This document shows, in pieces, positions 1 to 8,029 of a stretch of DNA of 38,825 nt (its first letter is position 1; the number at the start of each line of letters is the position of its first letter). The position numbers and the translations under genes are program-made. The notes under the pieces are model-generated. The model did not search any database, was not told the DNA's origin, and saw nothing but the letters and a program-made list of their open reading frames with translations. Source of the DNA: Spirochaetales bacterium. Lineage in GTDB: Bacteria > Spirochaetota > Spirochaetia > Sphaerochaetales > Sphaerochaetaceae. Location: contig JAAYQW010000004.1 in assembly GCA_012519115.1 (NCBI GenBank), forward strand, positions 1 to 38,825, given 5' to 3'.

Positions 1-1
1 A

Positions 2-939
2 GTATTCCCCACGGATGTGGGGATGAACCGTACAGTGTGCAACAAAGGATTGACATAATCTGGTATTCCCCACGGATGTGGGGATGAACCGACAGGCCGC
101 ATTTTGTTCACGCCTTCTGGGATGTATTCCCCACGGATGTGGGGATGAACCGTTGAAAGCGTACAAAGAGCTTGCGATCACCGCGTATTCCCCACGGATG
201 TGGGGATGAACCGCGTACTACAGTCGGATTCGGGATGAGGTTGTTGTATTCCCCACGGATGTGGGGATGAACCGAAAACAACCCCGTTTTCCAAACGCTG
301 ACGCTGTATTCCCCACGGATGTGGGGATGAACCGTTTGCATTTGAGGGAACAAGTCTTACCGCTGCGTATTCCCCACGGATGTGGGGATGAACCGTTCAG
401 TAGTCGACCTGCGTCCACATATGACCCGTATTCCCCACGGATGTGGGGATGAACCGATATCTTTGATATCGCTCACCATGCTCCGCCTGTATTCCCCACG
501 GATGTGGGGATGAACCGACACTTGTCGCTCACGCTCAGATAGTGACAGCGTATTCCCCACGGATGTGGGGATGAACCGGAGACGACCAAGCGATGTTCGA
601 GCGAATCTGCAGTATTCCCCACGGATGTGGGGATGAACCGCAAAGAGGAAAAAAAAGATGCTTATTTCTATTGTATTCCCCACGGATGTGGGGATGAACC
701 GAACGCACAAGCGTTCAATTCTAATCCCAGTATGTATTCCCCACGGATGTGGGGATGAACCGTTGACAGATAAAATAGATACCTCAAATAAAAGGTATTC
801 CCCACGGATGTGGGGATGAACCGACTCTATTCTTCATTTTTGGATTCAAGTTTGAGTATTCCCCACGGATGTGGGGATGAACCGATATGTATAAATTGTT
901 AAGCCAATGGGGAATTGTATTCCCCACGGATGTGGGGAT
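2..939 (+). CRISPR. Type I-E-like CRISPR array, 16 repeats and 15 spacers
   Basis: The 29-bp repeats start at 2, 63, 124, 185, 246, 306, 367, 428, 489, 550, 612, 673, 734, 795, 856 and 917. Each contains the palindrome TCCCCAC-ggat-GTGGGGA and ends in GATGAACCG, the form typical of type I-E repeats. Spacers are 32 nt, except one of 31 (275-305) and one of 33 (579-611). The last repeat keeps only its first 23 bases (917-939) and then diverges, which marks the leader-distal end. The leader, integration end and any cas genes should therefore lie left of position 1. The first repeat begins at base 2, so the array probably continues off the edge. No cas gene is in the window; the subtype is inferred from the repeat alone. 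Confidence 0.97.
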
Positions 940-951
940 CGATTCGTTTAG

Positions 952-980
952 TTGACAGATTTCCACCCCCTCGTCATCAT
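952..980 (+). promoter_or_regulatory. Promoter of the M28 peptidase gene, just after the CRISPR array
   Basis: TTGACA (952-957) is followed by a 17-nt spacer and CATCAT (975-980, 4 of 6 matches to TATAAT). The ATG at 988 is 7 nt after the -10, so the mRNA would be leaderless or nearly so. The -35 begins 12 nt after the last CRISPR repeat. Confidence 0.5.
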
Positions 981-987
981 ACGAAGT

Positions 988-2304
988 ATGGGGAAGAACG
1001 AAACACCTCCCTCTTCGAAGAAAAAAACGAAACTGGCGACATTCAAGGCGGGTAGGCTTGCCCAGCGCGCCTTGGCGTTCACCAAAGACGTGCTCGATCA
1101 GTTGGGACCGCGGAAGAGCGGCAGTTTGGCTGCGCTCGAAGCGGCGGAATTGATCAAAAAGGAGCTTGAAGCCACCTGCGACTCCGTTGAAAGCCAACAA
1201 ATTCCGATCGACTCGAAGATCAATGTCCGCCTCTTCGCCCTCATCGTGTATGCCTATCCGGCGATCGTTCTCCTCTGTCTCATCGGTCTTCCCTATCTCG
1301 GGATAATCATCTCCGCTTCGGTTCTCTGGTTCGGCTTCGAAACCTTTGGTCGTTATGTGCCTCGATATCTCGCTCCATCGGAAATGGGGGTGAACGTCCA
1401 TGGGGTCATCGAGCCGGCGAAAGCCGCCGAATCGACGATCGTCTTCACCGCCCACCATGACAGTGCTCCCATCGAACGCTTTGAGAAAAAGAAAGCGCTC
1501 GTGCCGCTGGGGTTGGTCGCCGGAGCAGCGCTGCTTTCGCTTCTTCAAACGGGCGTCGAACTGACCCAGCTTCGATTGTTCCGACCTAATTTCCCGCCGG
1601 TTCTGTCGTTTCTTCTTGGTTTGGGACTCCTCGGCGGATTCTACTATGTTCGGACGCTCAGGGATTATTATACCGAGGAGGTCGCTCCCGGGGCGGGTGA
1701 CAACCTCATCTCGGTTGGAATCCTCACCGCGCTCGCCCATCATTTCAAGGCGGAACCCCTTTCAAGGACCCGGGTAATCCTCGCTTCCTTTGACGGAGAA
1801 GAGATCTTTCTTCAAGGCTCGGCGGCATGGTATGAAGCCCACGAAGAAGAACTTGAAGGTGCGGTCGTTCTGAACTTCGATTCGATCTTCAGTCCCGAGC
1901 ATCTCGTCTTCCTGGAGCGGGATGCGAACGCGACGCTCACTCTGTCAAAACCGCTGGCCCGCAAATGCGTCCACATCGCCCGCTCGATGGGCTACGAAGC
2001 CTCATCGTTGTCGATACCGATTCTCGGCGGGGCGACGGACGCCGCTTCAGCGGCCCGGATCGGATTGGAAGCGACCACTTTGACCGCCTCGTCATGGAGT
2101 GACGGCGTCTACCACACCAAGGATGATACCTTAGAGGCGATCGATCCGGCGAGCGTGGAGCGATCGATCGGCATCGCGATTCGTCTCGCCGAGCTTATCG
2201 AGAGCAATCAATTGTGGGATGATGAGCCGCCGATCGATGAGGAAAAGAAGAGGGAGGAGCCGGAGAATCCCAATCTCATCTTCTCGAAGCTCACTCGACG
2301 ATGA
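988..2304 (+). CDS. Membrane-anchored M28-family zinc peptidase
   Basis: This is a 438-residue protein of the M28 aminopeptidase-like family. The dinuclear zinc ligands can be read in order: H157-D158 (in TAHHDS), D238 (in GAGDN), E271-E272 (in FDGEE), D298 (in NFDS) and H376 (in YHTKDD). Hydrophobic segments near residues 82-118, 169-190 and 203-221 suggest that it is an integral membrane protein, with two segments inserted between the first and second metal ligands. An upstream in-frame TTG at 952 would add 12 residues, but that TTG is the start of a consensus TTGACA -35 box, so the ATG at 988 is preferred. No clear ribosome binding site precedes it. Its 3' end overlaps the convergent yigZ-like gene by 14 nt. 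Peptide substrate and cellular role are unknown. Confidence 0.85.
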   Translation: MGKNETPPSSKKKTKLATFKAGRLAQRALAFTKDVLDQLGPRKSGSLAALEAAELIKKELEATCDSVESQQIPIDSKINVRLFALIVYAYPAIVLLCLIGLPYLGIIISASVLWFGFETFGRYVPRYLAPSEMGVNVHGVIEPAKAAESTIVFTAHHDSAPIERFEKKKALVPLGLVAGAALLSLLQTGVELTQLRLFRPNFPPVLSFLLGLGLLGGFYYVRTLRDYYTEEVAPGAGDNLISVGILTALAHHFKAEPLSRTRVILASFDGEEIFLQGSAAWYEAHEEELEGAVVLNFDSIFSPEHLVFLERDANATLTLSKPLARKCVHIARSMGYEASSLSIPILGGATDAASAARIGLEATTLTASSWSDGVYHTKDDTLEAIDPASVERSIGIAIRLAELIESNQLWDDEPPIDEEKKREEPENPNLIFSKLTRR

Positions 2305-2905
2305 GACTCGCCTCTCCGTTGGTGAGGTTTCGGACGTAGAGATTCAGGCCTTCGATATCGGCGCTGGGAAGGGTTGCGGCAATGGTCACATCCGTGGCGA
2401 ACTCTTCGCTTGTGATTTCCGCTTCCAAGGAAACGAGATGCAGCCGCAGCAGCTCATAGAGGTTGTAGGCGACCGTAACACGGAATGTCGTTTTCTCGAT
2501 GAGCTCTTCGGTCTCCAGCAGAGGAATCAGCTCGCGGACGCTTTGCCCGTACGCTTTGACCAGCCCCCCGGTTCCAAGCAGAGTCCCCCCGAAATAGCGG
2601 ATGATGAGAATCAGGATATTGGATATTCCACTGCCTTTGAGAACCTCCAATGCCGGTCGCCCGGCGGTGTTTCTCGGTTCTTTGTCATCGCTGTAGCTGT
2701 ACAGGTCGCCTTTCGGTCCCACCACCGCGGCGTGGACGACGTGAGCCGCCCCGGGATGTTCGTCCCGGGTCTTTTGAACGAGACCTTTGATCTGATCCAG
2801 CGAGGTGATCGGGATCGCGTGGGCGATGAAGCGGGACTTTCGAACTTCGATTTCGACAGTGGCTTCTTTTTTAAGTATCAACATGCCTTCAACAGGATAC
2901 TCCAT
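2291..2905 (-). CDS. yigZ: YigZ/IMPACT family protein
   Basis: The 204-residue protein has the full-length layout of the bacterial YigZ/IMPACT family: an N-terminal UPF0029 domain followed by a small ferredoxin-like domain. Diagnostic stretches include KSRFIAHAIPI near residue 23, the HPGAAHVVHAAVV segment, SDDKEPRNTAGRP and RYFGGTLLGTGGLVKAY. Family members are linked to translation control in eukaryotes and are of poorly defined function in bacteria. It starts 2 nt after the stop of the Nudix gene upstream on the same strand, so the two are probably cotranscribed from the promoter before 3807. Its last 14 nt overlap the convergent M28 peptidase gene. Family assignment is secure; the biological role is not. 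Confidence 0.92.
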   Translation of the reverse strand: MEYPVEGMLILKKEATVEIEVRKSRFIAHAIPITSLDQIKGLVQKTRDEHPGAAHVVHAAVVGPKGDLYSYSDDKEPRNTAGRPALEVLKGSGISNILILIIRYFGGTLLGTGGLVKAYGQSVRELIPLLETEELIEKTTFRVTVAYNLYELLRLHLVSLEAEITSEEFATDVTIAATLPSADIEGLNLYVRNLTNGEASLIVE

Positions 2906-2907
2906 CC

Positions 2908-3807
2908 TTACGGGGTTTTGAAGGTTATCCGCTTGTCGACCATCGTTTGTTCGTCAAAGATGAAATATCCTTCAAAATGCTTGCCTTCCAGAGCGGGCGG
3001 CAGCCAGTACAGGTCATCTTCCCACATCCGATCGTAGGGAATCTCGGAGACCGGGACCCAGAACGGTCGTGCTTCCTCGGTTTCGGCGGGTTCTCCGCTG
3101 TAGGCATGGGTGAAGAACACGTACGCTTTTTCCGAGAGGCCGTCACGGAACTGGAAATTCAGAATTCCGACCATCTCAAGATCACTGATTTCAATGCGGG
3201 TCTCTTCCTTGAACTCGCGGATCGCCGCCTCCACTGCGGTTTCATCCTCTTCTATATGTCCGCCCGGAGCGTTGATCAGTCCCCGGCCGAGACCGCTTTT
3301 TTTCTCGATGAGGAGAACCCGGTCGTCATCGAAAAGGTAGGTGATCACGCATACCTCGCCGGGCTCCCAGCTTTCCCAATCGATCTGTTCGACGCTGCTG
3401 GCATCCTGAGCCTCGATCGTCACCTCGATCGGGTTTTCTTCCCCGACCGGCTCCGGATGAGCAGCCTCCCAGCATGTTTTGCAGAGGTTTTCATCGCCGC
3501 CGATGACATGGTTGAAATCGAGCTTCGCGGAGCACTCGACACAGCGCAGCTTGAACGGCCAGGCGCGCTTGCGGAGAAGAAAGAGAATGAGAATACACAA
3601 TAGCGCAAGCGGAATGGCGAGGTAATGGTTCCACTCTTTTGCCAGGATCGTGATGAGCCCGAGCTGGAAGAGGAGAAAAACCGAAGCGATATAGAGCGTC
3701 GCGGTTCGTTTTTTATGGCTGTTGGGAATCTTCCGTTGAGTCAGGTTCAACAAAAGAATTCCGATTAGAGCCCATGTATAATAGCGTTCAATCGTTTGTA
3801 GAATCAT
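2908..3807 (-). CDS. Membrane protein with zinc ribbon and C-terminal Nudix hydrolase domain
   Basis: This 299-residue protein has three parts. Residues 9-79 contain about three hydrophobic segments. Residues 89-112 hold a zinc-ribbon-like pair, C89-x2-C92 and C109-x2-C112. Residues 150-299 form a Nudix domain with the box G183-x5-E189-x7-R197-E198-F-x-E201-E202, where the final Gly of the consensus is replaced by Arg. The domain most resembles MutT/MTH1-type 8-oxo-dGTP diphosphatases (inference). The start ATG at 3807 was chosen because the hydrophobic N-terminus begins there and a TTGACG-17-TACCCT promoter lies 6 nt upstream; the open frame continuing to 4659 is antisense to deoC. It is followed after 2 nt by yigZ. 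The combination of membrane anchor, zinc ribbon and Nudix domain is unusual. Confidence 0.85.
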   Translation of the reverse strand: MILQTIERYYTWALIGILLLNLTQRKIPNSHKKRTATLYIASVFLLFQLGLITILAKEWNHYLAIPLALLCILILFLLRKRAWPFKLRCVECSAKLDFNHVIGGDENLCKTCWEAAHPEPVGEENPIEVTIEAQDASSVEQIDWESWEPGEVCVITYLFDDDRVLLIEKKSGLGRGLINAPGGHIEEDETAVEAAIREFKEETRIEISDLEMVGILNFQFRDGLSEKAYVFFTHAYSGEPAETEEARPFWVPVSEIPYDRMWEDDLYWLPPALEGKHFEGYFIFDEQTMVDKRITFKTP

Positions 3808-3813
3808 AGAGGT

Positions 3814-3842
3814 AGGGTATTGGCAAGAGGAACCCTCGTCAA
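3814..3842 (-). promoter_or_regulatory. Promoter of the Nudix-yigZ operon
   Basis: On the minus strand TTGACG (3842-3837) is followed by 17 nt and TACCCT (3819-3814). The ATG at 3807 lies 6 nt further on and there is no ribosome binding site, so the transcript would be leaderless. Confidence 0.5.
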
Positions 3843-3912
3843 GATATTCTCCAATTGCCCGCTCATCGGATTTGGAGTAAGCTGTTAATACGTTACTTGA
3901 TGGAGGATATAG

Positions 3913-4572
3913 ATGAAACAAGAGGATATTGCCCCATATATCGATCACACGGTTCTCGCCGCGGATGCGACGAAGCAACGTATTGAACAGCTGTGCAAAG
4001 AGGCGGTCAAATATAACTTCGCCTCGGTGTGCGTCAATGGATGCTGGGTCAAAACGTGCGCCAAGCTCTTGGAAAAGAGCTCGGTGAAGGTGTGTACCGT
4101 GGTCGGATTCCCCTTGGGGGCGATGAGCAGCGAAGCCAAGGCGTATGAAGCGAAGAAAGCGATCCATGCCGGGGCGAGTGAAGTCGATATGGTCATCAAC
4201 ATCGGTTTTCTGAAAGACCGCCAAGATGACAAAGTACAAGAAGATATCTCTGCGGTAAAAGCCGTTTGCGGCAAGGCCGCGATCCTGAAAGTGATCATCG
4301 AAACCAGTTTGTTGAATGATGAGGAAAAGGCGCGCGCCTGCCGCCTCGCCAAAGCCAGCGGAGCCGACTTCGTGAAGACCTCGACCGGGTTTTCCACCGG
4401 TGGAGCCACCGTGAAGGACGTTGCGCTGATGCGCAAGACGGTCGGCCCGGGCACGGGAGTAAAAGCTTCCGGCGGAGTTCGAACCTACGAAGATTTCCTT
4501 GCGATGGTCGAGGCCGGAGCGAATCGAATCGGAACCTCCAACGGAGTGGCGATCATCGATGGCGCACATTGA
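3913..4572 (+). CDS. deoC: Deoxyribose-phosphate aldolase
   Basis: DeoC cleaves 2-deoxyribose-5-phosphate to acetaldehyde and glyceraldehyde-3-phosphate, feeding deoxynucleoside sugars into central metabolism in the cytoplasm. The 219-residue length is normal for the family. The Schiff-base lysine is K155 in FVKTSTGF; the relay lysine is K184 in VKASGGVR, and D92 lies in [10 protein letters not shown] strong ribosome binding site, GGAGG at 3902-3906, lies 6 nt before the ATG. The last 14 nt overlap the start of the thymidine-kinase-like gene, so the two are translationally coupled and point to a shared role in (deoxy)nucleoside salvage. Confidence 0.97.
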   Translation: MKQEDIAPYIDHTVLAADATKQRIEQLCKEAVKYNFASVCVNGCWVKTCAKLLEKSSVKVCTVVGFPLGAMSSEAKAYEAKKAIHAGASEVDMVINIGFLKDRQDDKVQEDISAVKAVCGKAAILKVIIETSLLNDEEKARACRLAKASGADFVKTSTGFSTGGATVKDVALMRKTVGPGTGVKASGGVRTYEDFLAMVEAGANRIGTSNGVAIIDGAH

Positions 4573-5701
4573 ACAATCGCCCCAAGCCCGGGATTTTCTG
4601 AAAAGCCTGGGCTTTCCGACCCTCGCGTTCCACGAAACGTTCTCACACTTCGATTTCACCGTACCCGGTCGAAGAGTTCTCCTGATCGGGCCGATGGGCT
4701 CGGGGAAGACCGAGTTCGCCGCCCGGGTCTGGCGCGATGCCGCGATCGCTCAGAAGAAGGGGAAGGTGGTTCGAAAACAGACTTCGACAGGCGATGTCGA
4801 TCGGCGAAACGTCTTTTTCGTCCGCGCTCAGATCGACGCTTCCCGCTTTCCGGATGCTCCCTCCGATGCAATGGTCTACCGAAACGGCTACATTCGTTGC
4901 GGTGAGAATATCGCCCTGATTCGCGACTCCTTCGATCTTGAACGGGTATTGGCGGACAATCCGAAGGTCGGAACGTTCATCATCGACGAAGCGTCTTTTT
5001 TCGATGAGCGGTTGGCGTACGTGGTGCGAAACCACAGCTATGAACGAGGTGTGATGTTCATCTTCCCCTCCCTGATCCTGAACTTCCGCCGAGACCTCTT
5101 CAACATGACGGCCCGCCTGATGCTGGATATCGCGACCGACGTGATTCCCCTTACCGCGTACTGTGAGCACCCCGAATGTCTCCGCGATGCGTTCTATACC
5201 TACCGCTACTACCAGGTGGGTGACAAGGAATGTCCGGCCCTGTACTTCGACCCGTTGATCATCGTCGGAGGAGATGAACACAAAGACAGTTCGGTGGAGC
5301 CCAACTATGCGGCGCGATGTGACGAGCATCACTATCTGCCCGGGAAGGAGTACACGTACTTCACCCTCAAGCCGTTGGGACAAAAAGCGGCCGCCGGAGA
5401 GGAGAAGCCGCTCATTAACGAGCTCATCATGCTGAAAGAGGACATCAAAGTTTCTCAATTGTGGCAGAACTTCACTGAACGGTATGACAAGCTGGGCGAC
5501 AGGGAAATCCTCTTCAATTCGCTGGAAGTGGAGAAAATCGCCGAGAAGGCGCTGCTCTACCTCTTTGTCGAGCAGAACCTCATCCCTGAAGATCTTCTCC
5601 TCAGAATCGTCGATCTGCTCGAGTTGGACGTCTCCTACATGAGCAAGGTCCTCACCGATAACAAGCGCCCCGTTTCTTTTGCCCAGCCGCTTCTCTTCTA
5701 A
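4559..5701 (+). CDS. tdk: Thymidine kinase (TK1 type) with a long C-terminal extension
   Basis: Residues 36-260 match TK1-type thymidine kinases. They contain a P-loop GPMGSGKT (44-51), a Walker B and catalytic glutamate IIDEASFF (141-148, E144), and the segment [12 protein letters not shown] that corresponds to the FRG region. The zinc site is C202-x4-C207 and C254-x2-H257, the last within YAARCDEHH after [10 protein letters not shown]1 enzymes are normally about 190-230 residues; this one has 380, with about 120 extra residues of unrecognised helical sequence after the zinc site and an insertion around residues 66-115. The start ATG at 4559 overlaps deoC by 14 nt; the frame is open upstream only because it runs through deoC. 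Substrate specificity for thymidine is inferred from the family and from the deoC partner. Confidence 0.8.
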   Translation: MAHIEQSPQARDFLKSLGFPTLAFHETFSHFDFTVPGRRVLLIGPMGSGKTEFAARVWRDAAIAQKKGKVVRKQTSTGDVDRRNVFFVRAQIDASRFPDAPSDAMVYRNGYIRCGENIALIRDSFDLERVLADNPKVGTFIIDEASFFDERLAYVVRNHSYERGVMFIFPSLILNFRRDLFNMTARLMLDIATDVIPLTAYCEHPECLRDAFYTYRYYQVGDKECPALYFDPLIIVGGDEHKDSSVEPNYAARCDEHHYLPGKEYTYFTLKPLGQKAAAGEEKPLINELIMLKEDIKVSQLWQNFTERYDKLGDREILFNSLEVEKIAEKALLYLFVEQNLIPEDLLLRIVDLLELDVSYMSKVLTDNKRPVSFAQPLLF

Positions 5702-5717
5702 AAGTGCTGGAACGTGC

Positions 5718-5755
5718 AAAGACCCCTCGTAATATTCCATTGAGAGGGGTCTTTT
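5718..5755. terminator. Bidirectional rho-independent terminator
   Basis: An 11-bp perfect stem (5718-5728 with 5744-5754) is A-rich at its 5' base and ends in TTTT. It lies between the converging thymidine kinase and sugar isomerase genes and can serve both strands. Confidence 0.85.
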
Positions 5756-5761
5756 CGTGTC

Positions 5762-6630
5762 TTAGAAAGAATGAAACGTCGAGAGCGTGTTCGCCAAGGT
5801 TTCAGGGTTCGCATTCTCCAGGAGCGCGGGAACGGAAATCTTCCGAGTCCTCAAGTCGGCAAGCAGCGCCGGCCAGTCGAAGACGCCTTCAAGAGCGGGG
5901 AGGTTTCCTGTTTTGAAGCCGTTTTCATTGAGGACGAAATCTTTGACGTGAAGGGCCGCGACCCGAGAACCGAACGCATCGATGGCGTGGTCGGTAAAGG
6001 CGCGCTGAGCTTCAAGCGAAGGCTTGGGACGGTAAGAACCGTCAGCTTCGGGAATCCCGATCCATGGAATCAGGTTGACGGGATCGTAGATGATCTTCAG
6101 ATGGGGGTGTCAAAACGTTCGGAAAGACGGGCCATTCGTTCAATCGTGCAAATCGTATTCTGTTTGGCGACCGCCTCTACCGCCACGACCGACCCGACTT
6201 TGGCCGCATACTCGACCAAGCGGTCCAAGGAGGTGTACAGAGTCTCAAGATTCTCGGGTTCGGCGGTGTCGGGATGGTAAGAACAATCGGGACGAATCGA
6301 TCCGGTTTCCGTTCCGACCATCAACGCTCCGAGGATCGGAGCGACCTTGAGGTGCTCTTCAAAACGCTTGAGCTGGCGTTTCCGCTCGGCGATGTCAGGA
6401 TGGATCGGATTGATATAGCAGCCGAGAACCGCTATGGAAACACCCCGGGCATCAAATGCTTCCTTGATCCGAAGAGCGAACTCTTCGTTGAGGGGGCCGG
6501 AGGAAGGAAAGGATTTGGCGACGGCAAGCTGTACCGGCAGGTGTTCACCAAATGTCCGAACGGCGGCAGCGAGCGCCTCGGGGGTTGTAAAGGAACCCAG
6601 ATCGTGGGCGCGAACTCCAAATCTCATCAT
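5762..6630 (-). pseudogene. Sugar phosphate isomerase/epimerase-like TIM barrel, frameshifted
   Basis: Reading on the minus strand from the ATG at 6630, the first frame encodes a xylose-isomerase-like TIM barrel and stops early at 6097. The rest of the domain continues without a break in another frame down to the TAA at 5762. Adding one base to the run of five G at 6103-6107 restores a single 289-residue protein. Across the junction the metal-site pattern is complete: E in VVAVEAV, D in IIYDPVNLIPW, H in LHVKDF, and E in PALLENANP. The family (COG1082) isomerises or epimerises sugars or inositols. Start codon choice between 6630 and 6627 is open. The break may be a real mutation, programmed slippage or a base-call error in the homopolymer. 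It is divergent from the GH28 gene. Confidence 0.75.
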
Positions 6631-6636
6631 ACGGGA

Positions 6637-6665
6637 AGTATAAAAGGATTTGGAAAGGGAGTAAA
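6637..6665 (-). promoter_or_regulatory. Promoter of the isomerase gene
   Basis: On the minus strand TTTACT (6665-6660) is followed by 17 nt and TATACT (6642-6637). The ATG at 6630 is 6 nt downstream with no ribosome binding site, a leaderless arrangement. The short divergent gap (6631-6676) also serves GH28. Confidence 0.45.
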
Positions 6666-6676
6666 GGAAGGAGAAG

Positions 6677-8029
6677 ATGGCGACGATACGAGCAACGATG
6701 TTGGTTGATGGGGGAGTATTTGACAACACCGAGCACTTTCAACATTTCTTTCATAGTCTGGGTGAAGGTGATGAATTGATCATTCCTCCCGGTATCTATG
6801 CCACCGGAGCGCTGACGCTCGAAAAGCACTACGTGACCATTACGCTGGAGAAGGGATGCCGGATTCAATTCATCCCTGAACCTGAACTCTATCCGCCCGT
6901 GTATACCCGATGGGAAGGGGTGAACTGCTGGGCGATGCAACCCGCTTTTCTGATCGCCGACAGCACCCATATCCACCTTCGGGGTGAAGGGGTCCTCGAC
7001 GGAGGCGGGTCGTGGTGGTGGGAGCAGGCGGCGATAAAGAAAAAGCAGCCCAAGCCGATTACCGATCTTGAACACTCCTTTGCACGTCTGAACCCCGGTT
7101 TTGAGGAGCAGGCAAGCGGCGGAGGCGGTCGTAAAAGCCGGTTTCTTCGTCCGCCTCTGCTTCAGATCTATCAGAGCAGAAACGTTTATGTCTCAGGAAT
7201 CACCCTGCAAAACTCCCCGTTTTGGACGCTTCATCCCCTCTACAGCAAACGGTTGACGATTAAAGACATCACGATCATCAATCCGAAAGACGCTCCAAAT
7301 ACCGACGGAATCGATATTGATTCATGCAACGATGTCGTAGTGAGAAACTGCTTCGTCGATGTGGGTGATGACGGCATCGCGATCAAGAGCGGCAGCGGGA
7401 GCGACGGTGTCGCCACTGCCCGTCCGACCGTCGGTGTCGTGATTGAAGGATGTACCGTGCAAAATGCCCATGGCGGTGCGGTGATCGGCAGCGAAACCGC
7501 CGCCGGGGTACGGGATGTTTTTGTCCAACGGTGTCTCTTCGACGGAACCGATCGGGGGATACGAATCAAAACGCGCCGTGGTCGAGGTGGTGAAATCACC
7601 AATGTCCACTTCCGTTCCCTCACGATGAAAGACAATCTCTGCCCTGTTGCGGTGAATATGTATTACCGCCCGGGAAGCAACGATCCCGGCCTCTTCAGTT
7701 TGGACCCGCAGCCGATTCTGGATACCACTCCTTCCATTTCCAACATCCTGATCGAGGAATGCACGGCAGTGGGTGCCACCTCAAGCGCCGGGTTCATCGT
7801 CGGGCTTCCGGAAGAACCGATTCGCAATGTTCGAATCGCTCATTCCTCCTTCAGCGTATCACAGGAGAACGTCACGGCGATCGAGGAGAGTGAGATGTAT
7901 GAGGGACTTCCCGCCATCAGTAAACGGGGAATTCGCCTGAGAAACGTCCACCTCCACCTCGAGGATGTCGAGGTCCTCGGAGTGGAGGTGGGATTCGTTA
8001 TTGAAGACGGGGTTATGTTTACTTCTTAG
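6677..8029 (+). CDS. GH28 polygalacturonase, probably cytoplasmic
   Basis: The 450-residue protein is a glycoside hydrolase family 28 right-handed beta-helix enzyme that hydrolyses alpha-1,4 bonds between galacturonate units. Catalytic and binding residues are clear: NTDG at 208-211 (D210), GDDG at 230-233 (D231, D232), H265 in AHGGAVIGSE, and R296-I-K298. There is no signal peptide: the N-terminus MATIRATMLVDGG is not hydrophobic, so it probably acts on imported oligogalacturonides, likely as an exo-enzyme (inference). A purine-rich ribosome binding site (GGAAGGAG) precedes the ATG. It is divergent from the isomerase gene and overlaps kdgA tail to tail by 4 nt. Its neighbours, kdgA, kdgK, uxaA and uxaC, carry on the same pathway. 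Confidence 0.93.
   Translation: MATIRATMLVDGGVFDNTEHFQHFFHSLGEGDELIIPPGIYATGALTLEKHYVTITLEKGCRIQFIPEPELYPPVYTRWEGVNCWAMQPAFLIADSTHIHLRGEGVLDGGGSWWWEQAAIKKKQPKPITDLEHSFARLNPGFEEQASGGGGRKSRFLRPPLLQIYQSRNVYVSGITLQNSPFWTLHPLYSKRLTIKDITIINPKDAPNTDGIDIDSCNDVVVRNCFVDVGDDGIAIKSGSGSDGVATARPTVGVVIEGCTVQNAHGGAVIGSETAAGVRDVFVQRCLFDGTDRGIRIKTRRGRGGEITNVHFRSLTMKDNLCPVAVNMYYRPGSNDPGLFSLDPQPILDTTPSISNILIEECTAVGATSSAGFIVGLPEEPIRNVRIAHSSFSVSQENVTAIEESEMYEGLPAISKRGIRLRNVHLHLEDVEVLGVEVGFVIEDGVMFTS

Noticed and set aside
1-939. Spacers targeting genes of this window
   Set aside because: Reading the 15 spacers, I saw no long match to any other part of the window; a proper search was not possible here.
952-987. 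TTG at 952 as start of the M28 peptidase
   Set aside because: The TTG is the first part of TTGACA with a -10 at correct spacing, so the extra 12 residues are unlikely to be translated; ATG at 988 was chosen.
784-1743. Long minus-strand frame of 319 codons over the CRISPR array and peptidase
   Set aside because: It reads repeat sequence and the complement of a well-supported gene; composition is that of a shadow frame. The same applies to other long antisense frames, for example 4643-5740, 19356-20687, 20467-22173 and 34329-35741.
3808-4659. N-terminal extension of the Nudix frame by about 280 residues
   Set aside because: It is antisense to deoC and the thymidine kinase start, and has no coding character; a promoter is found directly before 3807.
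5796-5830. GGTTCGCATTCTCC resembling a tRNA T-arm
   Set aside because: It lies in the conserved 3' coding part of the isomerase gene, and no acceptor or anticodon arms fit around it. No tRNA was found in the window.
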